A stretch of 12,352 nt of DNA, from positions 1-12,352 of the forward strand of contig JBNPWE010000045.1 in NCBI GenBank assembly GCA_050433985.1, written 5' to 3'. Of the stretch, positions 1 to 6,076 are shown in pieces. This DNA comes from JACIYW01 sp014359745. GTDB lineage: Bacteria > Pseudomonadota > Alphaproteobacteria > Rhodobacterales > Rhodobacteraceae. The position numbers and the translations under genes are program-made. The number at the start of each line of letters is the position of its first letter. The stretch's first letter is position 1. The notes under the pieces were generated by a model. The model was given only the letters and a program-made list of their open reading frames with translations, had not been told where the DNA came from and made no database searches.

Positions 1-18
1 GACCACGATCCGACCGCC

Positions 19-75
19 GCCGCTGCCCGCCATAAATGGCGTGGCGGGCAGCGGCTCCTTTATCGCAAAGGAGCC
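19..75. repeat. Two adjacent, overlapping inverted repeats (paired hairpins)
   Basis: The first inverted repeat has perfect 14-base arms at 19-32 and 42-55 (GCCGCTGCCCGCCA and its complement) around a 9-base loop. The second has perfect 9-base arms at 53-61 and 67-75 (GGCTCCTTT and AAAGGAGCC) around a 5-base loop. The arms share bases 53-55, so both stems cannot form at full length together. They sit 8 bases past the stop of the minus-strand gene ending at 84, so the simplest reading is a transcription terminator or 3'-end stabiliser, possibly acting on both strands. Neither direction has a good T-run after the stem, so termination is an inference. Confidence 0.6.
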
Positions 76-83
76 GACGGATG

Positions 84-482
84 TCATAAGACAAGCGCAA
101 CTCCCGCTCCGTAAGGGGTCAAGTCGTACCCCGTGTTTTTCAGGTGGTCTTCGACGGCCCTTATCGGATTTTCACCGCCATCCTCCGGCTTTTCGGGTGC
201 CCTCGTTTCGCCTTGCGCCCCAGTCTTTGCATGTTTCCTGACACCGAGATGGGATCGGATACCGAAGACGATGGAGGCGTGAACAAGACCCGCAAGGAAT
301 CCTATTGGGAGCCCTTGCCCCCAATTTCGAGTGTATTGAATCGAGGTGAGAATTGTCTCTCCCACCACTGCAGCCAGTACAGCCGCCAATAAAATTATCC
401 ACTTCTTCTTCGAAAAAAGTACGACGACAAGCGCGACAAAAAAGCCAACCGGGTCAAGAAGCTTCGCTATAAACACTGCCAT
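84..482 (-). CDS. Small integral membrane protein of unknown function
   Basis: I do not recognise a named family. From the chosen start the product is 132 residues. Three hydrophobic stretches are visible: about residues 8-24, 27-48 (after a KKKW boundary) and 57-75. A polar, charged tail rich in E, K and G follows (about 76-132). This pattern fits an inner-membrane protein with a soluble tail. The start at 482 gives MAVFIAKLLDPVG and has GGTGAT a few bases upstream, similar to a Shine-Dalgarno core. Starts at 494 (MGDVMAV) or 542 are also open and would add only non-hydrophobic residues. The gene is less GC-rich than the genes to its right, so it may have been acquired. It is divergent from the DUF2244 gene and its stop lies just before the paired hairpins. 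Confidence 0.6.
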   Translation of the reverse strand: MAVFIAKLLDPVGFFVALVVVLFSKKKWIILLAAVLAAVVGETILTSIQYTRNWGQGLPIGFLAGLVHASIVFGIRSHLGVRKHAKTGAQGETRAPEKPEDGGENPIRAVEDHLKNTGYDLTPYGAGVALVL

Positions 483-593
483 CACATCACCCATTCGCCG
501 CCCAACGCAAACTTTTCCCAAGTGGGCCGACATTCCGTCCACGATTCGCGTTGGATTAGAGTAGTCCCAATGAATGCATCGTTAAAGCGTAAT

Positions 594-622
594 GCTCTCG
601 TTCACCGCCAGTGGGCGAGAGC
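594..622 (+). repeat. Stem-loop in the upstream region of the DUF2244 gene
   Basis: Perfect 7-base arms GCTCTCG (594-600) and CGAGAGC (616-622) continue inward as TTCAC (601-605) facing GTGGG (611-615). In plus-strand RNA this makes two U-G pairs and three Watson-Crick pairs, giving a 12-bp helix with a 5-base loop. In the minus-strand RNA the U-G positions become mismatches, so the fold favours plus-strand RNA. No T-run follows. It lies upstream of the predicted promoter at 670-697, so it would not be in the DUF2244 mRNA from that promoter. Its role is unknown. Confidence 0.4.
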
Positions 623-669
623 AGATTATCCTGAGCCCAACCTTTCACGCATCGCCAAAACACCCCCCG

Positions 670-697
670 TTTACCCCCGCCATATCCGCGCTAGGAT
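670..697 (+). promoter_or_regulatory. Possible sigma-70-type promoter for the DUF2244 gene
   Basis: TTTACC (670-675) and TAGGAT (692-697) match the -35 and -10 consensus at four of six positions each, with a 16-base spacer. Transcription would begin near 704, leaving a leader of about 25 bases before the ATG at 729. No clear ribosome binding site is visible in that leader. This is pattern matching only. Confidence 0.3.
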
Positions 698-728
698 AGC
701 CGCCTGCCCCAACCCCGGACACCTGCCC

Positions 729-1253
729 ATGCCCTATGAATGGATCACACCCGACGCGACCGAGACCGCACGTGGCACGGTGCGGCGGGTGCACCTGTGG
801 CCCTACCGGTCGCTGCCCCGGCGCGGTTTTGTGATCTTCATCGGGCTGACGGCCGGGCTTGTTTCGCTGCCGCTCCTGTTCTTGCTGGGCTCCCCCGTTT
901 TGTGGGGCCTGCTGCCCTTCGTGGTGCTGGCGGTTGCGGGCGTCTGGTGGGGGTTGCAGCGCAGCTACCGCGATGGCGAGATCATCGAGGATCTCGTGCT
1001 GACCCCCGACAGCGTCACCCTGACCCGCCACGGCCCGCGCGGCCGCAGGCAGGACTGGCAGGCGAACCCCTACTGGGTGCGGCTGACCGTGCACAAGACC
1101 GGCGGGCCGGTGCCGCAGTACCTGACCCTGAAAGGCAACGGGCGCGAGGTGGAACTGGGCGCCTTCCTGACCGAGGCCGAACGCCTGACCCTGGCCGATG
1201 AACTGAACGCCGCCCTGGCGGGGGGCGCGCCCCGTTCAGGCAATGGGCACTGA
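729..1253 (+). CDS. DUF2244 domain-containing membrane protein
   Basis: The product is 174 residues, close to the usual length of DUF2244 proteins. The N-terminus has the typical MPYEWITP start and RVHLWPYRSLPRRGF lead-in. Two transmembrane segments follow (about residues 34-53 and 56-76), then a soluble domain with the QRSYRDGEIIEDLVLTPD and WVRLTVHK stretches. The function of the family is not known; it is widespread in alphaproteobacteria as an inner-membrane protein. The frame stays open upstream to 522, but that extension is low in coding character and crosses the promoter-like site, so ATG 729 is preferred. The 3' end overlaps the 3' end of the convergent metR gene by 18 bases. Confidence 0.85.
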   Translation: MPYEWITPDATETARGTVRRVHLWPYRSLPRRGFVIFIGLTAGLVSLPLLFLLGSPVLWGLLPFVVLAVAGVWWGLQRSYRDGEIIEDLVLTPDSVTLTRHGPRGRRQDWQANPYWVRLTVHKTGGPVPQYLTLKGNGREVELGAFLTEAERLTLADELNAALAGGAPRSGNGH

Positions 1254-2156
1254 CGGTTTTTGCAGTTTCAACGGCTCTGTCCGCGCGAGCCGCAGCACAT
1301 GCGCCATATAGGGCAGCGTGGTTTCCTCGGACCGGGTCGCGGCGTAAAGCCGTTTGGTGATGCCGCCCGCCGTCAGGGGCCGGGTGACATAATCGGCGGA
1401 ATAGCGCACCTCGCGCACCACCCAGTCGGGCAACACCGCAACCCCCCGGTTCGACGCGACCAACAGCAGGATGACGGCCGTCAGTTCCACCTGCCGGATC
1501 GATGCCGGTTCCACCTTGGCCGGGCTCAGCAGTTCGGTGAACACATCAAGGCGCGACCGGTCCACCGGATAGGTAATCAGCGTCTGGTCGCGAAAATCCT
1601 CGGCCGTCACAAAGGCTTTCTGCGCCAGCGGATGCCGGGATGAGGCGACAAACACCGGTTCATAATCGAACAGCGGCGTGAAATCGATGCCGGGCAGTTT
1701 TTCGGGGTCGGAAGACACCACCAGATCGACCTCTTCGCGCATCAGGGCGGGCAGCGCGCCAAAGGCAAGGCCGGGGCGGATATCCACATCGACATCGGGC
1801 CAGGCCTTGCGAAACAGTTCCAGCACCGGAAACAGCCACTCGAAACACGCATGGCATTCGATGGCGATATGCAGCCGCCCCGACCGGCCCGAGATAAGGC
1901 CCTTCAGATCGGCCTCCAGCGCCTCGACCTCGGGCAGGATGCGATTGGCCAGCGCCAGCAGCTTTTGCCCGGCAACCGACAGACGCAGCGGTTTTGACCG
2001 GCGCACGAACAATTCCACCCCGGCCTGATCTTCCAGCCCCTTGACCTGATGCGACAGCGCCGATTGGGTGATGTGCAACTGTTCGGCGGCGCGCGCCAGC
2101 CCGCCGGCCTCGTGGATGGCCTTGATCGTGCGAAGATGGCGGAATTCAAGGTGCAT
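1236..2156 (-). CDS. metR: LysR-type transcriptional regulator MetR
   Basis: MetR is a DNA-binding activator of methionine-synthesis genes that responds to homocysteine. The 306-residue product starts with a LysR winged helix-turn-helix (about 5-62; the recognition region is AEQLHITQSALSHQVKGLE, 24-42), followed by the effector-binding domain (about 92-295). Motifs that match E. coli MetR as I know it are AIECHACFEWLFP (98-110), FDYEPVFV (163-170), YPVDRSRLDV (196-205) and VLPDWVV (241-247). The divergent neighbour is metF, a classical MetR target, which strengthens the call. The gene probably also controls itself, because LysR regulators often share the intergenic region with the target. Its 3' end overlaps the DUF2244 gene by 18 bases. 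No strong Shine-Dalgarno is visible before ATG 2156. Confidence 0.9.
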   Translation of the reverse strand: MHLEFRHLRTIKAIHEAGGLARAAEQLHITQSALSHQVKGLEDQAGVELFVRRSKPLRLSVAGQKLLALANRILPEVEALEADLKGLISGRSGRLHIAIECHACFEWLFPVLELFRKAWPDVDVDIRPGLAFGALPALMREEVDLVVSSDPEKLPGIDFTPLFDYEPVFVASSRHPLAQKAFVTAEDFRDQTLITYPVDRSRLDVFTELLSPAKVEPASIRQVELTAVILLLVASNRGVAVLPDWVVREVRYSADYVTRPLTAGGITKRLYAATRSEETTLPYMAHVLRLARTEPLKLQKPSVPIA

Positions 2157-2245
2157 TCGCGGTTTCGCTCATGTTGATGATGAAGATTATGAATTTGTCT
2201 CACGGTTTGGCGCATGTCACAAGGGCATGAAAACAGGAGTATGTC
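2157..2245. promoter_or_regulatory. metR-metF divergent control region with candidate MetR boxes
   Basis: The 89-base region is AT-richer than its flanks. TCAT-GTTG-ATGA (2169-2180) is a perfect dyad with a 4-base centre. TGAA-TTTGT-CTCA (2190-2202) is one base from the E. coli MetR consensus TGAA-N5-TTCA, and another TGAA lies at 2181-2184. A CATAAT hexamer on the minus strand (2186-2191) could be the metR -10 box, about 30 bases before its ATG. TTGTCT (2195-2200) could be a weak metF -35 box overlapped by the second site. AGGAG (about 2236-2240) is a clear ribosome binding site for metF at ATG 2246. Which dyad is used in this organism is unknown. Confidence 0.45.
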
Positions 2246-3109
2246 ATGGCACCGCGCGTATCGTTCGAGTTTTTCCCACCCAAAACGCTGGATGCGTCAT
2301 TCCGGCTGTGGGAAACCGTGCGGGTTCTGGCGCCGCTGCGGCCAAGTTTCGTGTCCGTCACCTATGGCGCGGGCGGCACCACCCGCAAACTGACGCATGA
2401 GGCGGTGGAAACCATCGGCACCCATTACGGGCTGAACGTGGCCGCGCATCTGACCTGCGTTGAAGCGACCCGCGCCGAAACGATGGAGATTGCCGCCGCC
2501 TACAAGGCCGCGGGCGTGCGCGAAATTGTGGCGCTGCGCGGCGATGCCCCGCAGGGGGCGGGCAAGTTTACCCCCCATCCCGATGGCTTTGCCGATAGTT
2601 GCGAACTGATATCGGCGCTGGCCGACACCGGCGATTTCGATATCCGTGTCGGTGCCTATCCCGATCCGCACCCCGATGCGCGCGGACCCGGCGCGGATGT
2701 GGACTGGCTCAAGCGCAAGATCGACGCCGGCGCCACATCGGCCATCACCCAGTTTTTCTTTGAGGCCGACACGTTCTTTCGGTTCCGCGATGCCTGCGTG
2801 AAGGCCGGGATCGACGCGCCGATCATTCCCGGCATCCTGCCGATTGAAAACTGGGGCGGGGTGCGCAAGTTCGCGCAACACTGCGGCGCATATATCCCCG
2901 CCTGGCTGGATGATGCCTTTGCCGCCGCCACCCGCGACGGGCGCGACAAGATTCTGGGCACGGCCCTGTGCACCGAACTGTGCAACACCCTGGTCGAGGG
3001 CGGCGTCGGGGATCTGCATTTCTACACCCTCAACCGCCCGCAACTGACCCGCGATGTCTGTCACGCGCTGGGTGTGGTGCCGGAAACGGCGCTGGAAAAG
3101 GTCGCCTGA
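2246..3109 (+). CDS. metF: Methylenetetrahydrofolate reductase
   Basis: This FAD-dependent cytoplasmic enzyme reduces 5,10-methylenetetrahydrofolate to 5-methyltetrahydrofolate, the methyl donor for the last step of methionine synthesis. The 287-residue product has the full bacterial TIM-barrel length. Diagnostic stretches are VSFEFFPPKT (5-14, with the catalytic-type Glu at residue 8), FVSVTYGAGGTTR (35-47), AHLTCVEATR (67-76), IVALRGDAP (94-102, with the conserved flavin-tuning Asp at 100), GAYPDPHPDA (136-145) and ITQFFFEADTFFRF (167-180). The start has an AGGAG ribosome binding site and gives the standard family N-terminus. The gene stands alone on its strand and is probably activated by the divergently encoded MetR. 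Confidence 0.95.
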   Translation: MAPRVSFEFFPPKTLDASFRLWETVRVLAPLRPSFVSVTYGAGGTTRKLTHEAVETIGTHYGLNVAAHLTCVEATRAETMEIAAAYKAAGVREIVALRGDAPQGAGKFTPHPDGFADSCELISALADTGDFDIRVGAYPDPHPDARGPGADVDWLKRKIDAGATSAITQFFFEADTFFRFRDACVKAGIDAPIIPGILPIENWGGVRKFAQHCGAYIPAWLDDAFAAATRDGRDKILGTALCTELCNTLVEGGVGDLHFYTLNRPQLTRDVCHALGVVPETALEKVA

Positions 3110-3161
3110 GCGGCGCACCCGCGCGCCATCGGCCTGCATTCGCCCAAAGCCCGGCCAAACC

Positions 3162-3204
3162 ACAGGCGAGCCATTGCATGGCGGCGCCTGTCGGCCCTTT
3201 TCTT
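3162..3204 (+). terminator. Possible intrinsic terminator after metF
   Basis: ACAGGCG (3162-3168) pairs with CGCCTGT (3185-3191), and an inner CCAT (3171-3174) pairs with ATGG (3178-3181) around a 3-base loop. A T-rich stretch TTTTCTT follows at 3198-3204. The T-run begins several bases after the stem, which weakens the case, but the position 52 bases after the metF stop is sensible. No other gene is seen in the 200-base gap between metF and the next gene. Confidence 0.35.
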
Positions 3205-3309
3205 GCAAACGTTCTGCGGATACACTTCGCCCTGATCGGATGACAGGACCGGCTTGGGTCGGCGTCATCTGGCAAGGTGCGGCACAGAATACGCGCGAAA
3301 GGGGCAAGA

Positions 3310-4185
3310 ATGACAGGTAAGGTGTTTGGGCGGTTGGCCTTGCTGGCCGGGGCAATGGCCCTTGCTGGCTGCGAGGGGGGCTTTGCCCTGCCCGGAACCG
3401 GCGACAAGGAGGCAACCGAAGCGCCGGTGGCGCAGACATCCGTCAGGCTGGTAGAGCGCGATGTCGAGGCGCCAGAGGTGTTTCAGGTTACCGAACAGGG
3501 CCTTTGGGATGGACGGCCGTCACTGGGCGGGGTCTGGGTGGCCTATGCAGAGGTGAAGGAACCTGAACGGGTGATCATCCGCAACCCTGGCAACGGAAAG
3601 TTCGTGATCGGCGCGCTGTTCCGGCGCGAGCGCGAGATGCCGGGGCCCGCGCTTCAGGTCTCATCCGATGCCGCCGCGGCCCTTGGCTTGCTGGCCGGGG
3701 CACCTGCCCGCCTGAATGTCACGGCGCTGCGCAGCGAAGAGGTGCCGGTGGCGCCACCGGCACCCGATACGCCTGCCGCAACGCCTGCCGCGCCTGCCCC
3801 GGCGGCAACGGCCAGGCCGGTTGCCGAAGTAACCGGCACAGCCGCAGCCGCCATCACCGCAGCCGAGGCGAAAACCGCGCCCCCCCCCGCCGCGACCCCC
3901 GCGACCCAGCCCGAACCGGCGCAGAAACCGGCAACCCGGCCCGCGCCAACCAATGCGCGCCCCTACCTGCAAATCGGCATCTTCAGCGTCGAGGCGAATG
4001 CAGAACGCGCCGCCGGGATGCTGCGCAAGCAGGGGGTCGTGCCGCTGATCCGCACGCAGGAAAGCCAGGGAAAACCGTTCTGGCGCGTGATCGTGGGCCC
4101 GGCAAACCGCAGCGCAGATCGCGATATCCTGCTGGAGAAAGTGCGCGGCCTTGGCTTTCAGGATGCCTATTTCGTCAGGAACTGA
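3310..4185 (+). CDS. SPOR-domain lipoprotein with an RlpA-like region
   Basis: The 291-residue product begins with a lipoprotein signal peptide; the lipobox LAGC puts the lipidated Cys at residue 21. Residues about 60-140 (with RNPGNGKFVIGAL at 91-103 and ALQVSSDAAAALGLLAG at 114-130) resemble the double-psi beta barrel of the septal protein RlpA, but the catalytic-type DRGPF motif of active RlpA is not visible. A Pro/Ala-rich linker (about 146-216) leads to a C-terminal SPOR domain (about 217-291), the fold that binds glycan strands lacking stem peptides at division sites. The likely role is a peptidoglycan-binding envelope lipoprotein. The gene is 47 bases before the carboxypeptidase gene and probably co-transcribed. 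ATG 3310 is chosen because an upstream start at 3277 would put a basic extension before the signal peptide. A 9-C run encodes PPP at 191-193. Confidence 0.85.
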   Translation: MTGKVFGRLALLAGAMALAGCEGGFALPGTGDKEATEAPVAQTSVRLVERDVEAPEVFQVTEQGLWDGRPSLGGVWVAYAEVKEPERVIIRNPGNGKFVIGALFRREREMPGPALQVSSDAAAALGLLAGAPARLNVTALRSEEVPVAPPAPDTPAATPAAPAPAATARPVAEVTGTAAAAITAAEAKTAPPPAATPATQPEPAQKPATRPAPTNARPYLQIGIFSVEANAERAAGMLRKQGVVPLIRTQESQGKPFWRVIVGPANRSADRDILLEKVRGLGFQDAYFVRN

Positions 4186-4232
4186 CATCGGGCTACCTGT
4201 GACACGCCGCTTACGAAAAGGGATGTGAGACC

Positions 4233-5405
4233 ATGAAACACATATTCGCAATCCTTGGCACGGTGATCATGATGGGGGCGATGGTGATGGGGGCCGCCCC
4301 CGCCCCCGCCCAGGATCTGGTGACCAGCGCCCCCAACGCCTATGTGGTGGATATCACCACCGGCACGGTGCTGCTGTCCAAGAATGCCGACGTGGCGCTG
4401 CCGCCCGCCTCCATGTCAAAGCTGATGACGATCAACATGCTGTTCGAGGCGTTGCGCGACGGGCGCGTGACGATGGACACGCGCTTTGGCGTCTCGTCGC
4501 ATGCGAAATCCATGGCCGGGTCGTCGATGTTTCTGGATGAGCGCGACACCCCCACCGTCGAGGATCTGATCCAGGGCATCGTGGTTCTGTCGGGCAATGA
4601 TGCCGCGGTGGTGGTGGCCGAAGGTCTGGCCGGTTCCGAGGCGGCGTTTGCGGCGCGCATGAACGCCCGCGCCCCCGAGATCGGCCTGACAAACAGCCAT
4701 TTCGTCAACGCATCGGGTTGGCCCGACCCCGAACACCGGATGAGCCTGCACGACCTCGCAACGCTTGCCACGCGGCTGGTCACGCAATTCCCCGAATATT
4801 ACCCCTATTTTGCCCAAACCGAATTTCCCTTTGACGGGCGCGCGCCCAAGAACCGGTTCAACCGGAACCCGCTGCTGACCATGGGGGTTGGCGCCGACGG
4901 GCTGAAGACCGGGCACACCGAGGCGGCGGGGTACGGGCTGGTGGGATCGGCGGTGTCGGGAGACCGGCGCATCGTGTTCGTGATAAGCGGCATGCCAAGC
5001 GAGGCGGCGCGCATCGAGGAAGGGCGCCGCCTTGTGAACTGGGCGTTCCGGCAATTTGTCAAGAAAACCGCCGCCAAGGCCGGCGCCCCCGTTGCCGACG
5101 CGCCGGTCTGGCTTGGATCGGCGCCAAGCGTGCCGCTTGTCGTGGAAACCGACGCAGAGGTGCTGATCCCGCTCGGTGCCCAGGACAAGGTGACAGTGAC
5201 GGCGTCCTATCAAAGCCCGGTATCGGCGCCGGTCAGGGCCGGGCAGGTGCTGGGCGAACTTGTCGTGACCGTGCCCGACATGGCGGAGCAGCGCATTCCG
5301 CTGGTTGCCGCCCTGGATGTTGGCAAAGGCGGCTTTGGCGTGCGTTTGCGCACCGCCGCCCAGCACCTGATGCGGCAGGCGGTTGACAAGGTTACCAGTT
5401 TCTGA
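4233..5405 (+). CDS. D-alanyl-D-alanine carboxypeptidase (PBP5/6 type)
   Basis: This serine enzyme of the penicillin-binding-protein fold removes the terminal D-Ala from peptidoglycan pentapeptides in the periplasm. The 390-residue product has a signal peptide (about 1-27, ending APAPAQ). All three active-site motifs are present: SMSK (Ser60 nucleophile, Lys63), SGN (120-122) and KTG (225-227). The PBP5 C-terminal beta domain follows (about 275-368), ending in an amphipathic-looking segment (about 370-386) that in PBP5 relatives holds the enzyme against the inner membrane. The gene follows the SPOR lipoprotein, and its TGA shares one base with the ATG of tmk (TGATG), so the two are translationally coupled. 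It belongs with dacA/dacC/dacF; I cannot choose a paralogue name. Confidence 0.93.
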   Translation: MKHIFAILGTVIMMGAMVMGAAPAPAQDLVTSAPNAYVVDITTGTVLLSKNADVALPPASMSKLMTINMLFEALRDGRVTMDTRFGVSSHAKSMAGSSMFLDERDTPTVEDLIQGIVVLSGNDAAVVVAEGLAGSEAAFAARMNARAPEIGLTNSHFVNASGWPDPEHRMSLHDLATLATRLVTQFPEYYPYFAQTEFPFDGRAPKNRFNRNPLLTMGVGADGLKTGHTEAAGYGLVGSAVSGDRRIVFVISGMPSEAARIEEGRRLVNWAFRQFVKKTAAKAGAPVADAPVWLGSAPSVPLVVETDAEVLIPLGAQDKVTVTASYQSPVSAPVRAGQVLGELVVTVPDMAEQRIPLVAALDVGKGGFGVRLRTAAQHLMRQAVDKVTSF

Positions 5406-6076
5406 TGCCCCGGCCTGTGTCGCCGGTGCATGCGCGGCCGGGGGCCGGGCTGTTCGTGTCGCTTGAAGGCATCGATGGGTCGGGCAAATCCACACAGGCA
5501 GGGCGGCTGGCACAGGCGCTTGTCGCCGCAGGGCACGACGTGATCCAAACCCGCGAACCGGGCGGATCCCCCGGCGCCGAAGACATCCGCCGCCTGCTGG
5601 TGTCGGGCGCGCCGGATCGCTGGTCGGCGGAAACCGAGATATTGCTGTTTACCGCCGCGCGCCGGGATCATCTGGAAAAGACCATCCTGCCCGGCCTGGC
5701 GCACGGGGCGGTGGTGATCACCGATCGCTTCGCCGATTCCACCCGCGTTTATCAGGGCTGCGCGCGGGCCGATCTGCGCCAGACCGTCGACGCGCTGCAC
5801 GACCGGCTGATCGGGCGCGACCCCGACCTGACCCTGATCATCGACATGGACCCGCGCACGGCACTGACCCGTGGTCTGGCCCGACAAAGCGGCGAAGACC
5901 GGTTCGAGGAACGCGGCCTGGCCTTTCAGACGGCGCTGCGCGACGGGTTCCTGGCGCTGGCCCGCGCCAACCCGCAGCGCTGCCGCGTCATCGACGGAAT
6001 GCGCGCCGAGGCGGCGGTTGCCGCCGATATTCTGGCCGCGATCACCCCGTTTCTGCCGCAGGGATCACCCGCATGA
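5405..6076 (+). CDS. tmk: Thymidylate kinase
   Basis: The enzyme phosphorylates dTMP to dTDP with ATP in the cytoplasm, feeding dTTP to replication. The 223-residue product has the P-loop GIDGSGKST (22-30), the TREPGG motif (49-54) typical of dTMP binding, and the conserved DRF (107-109) followed by DSTRVYQG. The LID region ARQSGEDRFE lies towards the C-terminal third. The start at 5405 gives about 15 residues before the first beta strand, slightly long for the family but set by the TGATG overlap with the preceding carboxypeptidase gene. The stop overlaps the holB start as ATGA. Confidence 0.95.
   Translation: MPRPVSPVHARPGAGLFVSLEGIDGSGKSTQAGRLAQALVAAGHDVIQTREPGGSPGAEDIRRLLVSGAPDRWSAETEILLFTAARRDHLEKTILPGLAHGAVVITDRFADSTRVYQGCARADLRQTVDALHDRLIGRDPDLTLIIDMDPRTALTRGLARQSGEDRFEERGLAFQTALRDGFLALARANPQRCRVIDGMRAEAAVAADILAAITPFLPQGSPA

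Noticed and set aside
1..35. C-terminal end of a plus-strand gene stopping at TAA 33-35
   Set aside because: Only about ten codons are visible and the stop lies inside the first hairpin loop; there is not enough sequence to support a gene.
522..728. N-terminal extension of the DUF2244 protein to ATG 522
   Set aside because: The extension has no family similarity that I can see, crosses a promoter-like site, and would make the protein far longer than usual.
2157..2245. A SAM-type riboswitch before metF
   Set aside because: The leader available is too short and no SAM riboswitch core is visible; MetR control explains the region better.
2297..3439. A 380-codon minus-strand open frame opposite metF
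   Set aside because: Long antisense frames are expected in GC-rich DNA; metF on the plus strand has every family motif, and the antisense product has none.
4416..5513. A 365-codon minus-strand open frame opposite the carboxypeptidase gene
   Set aside because: Same cause: the plus-strand gene has all three penicillin-binding-protein motifs, and the antisense product is low-complexity and basic.
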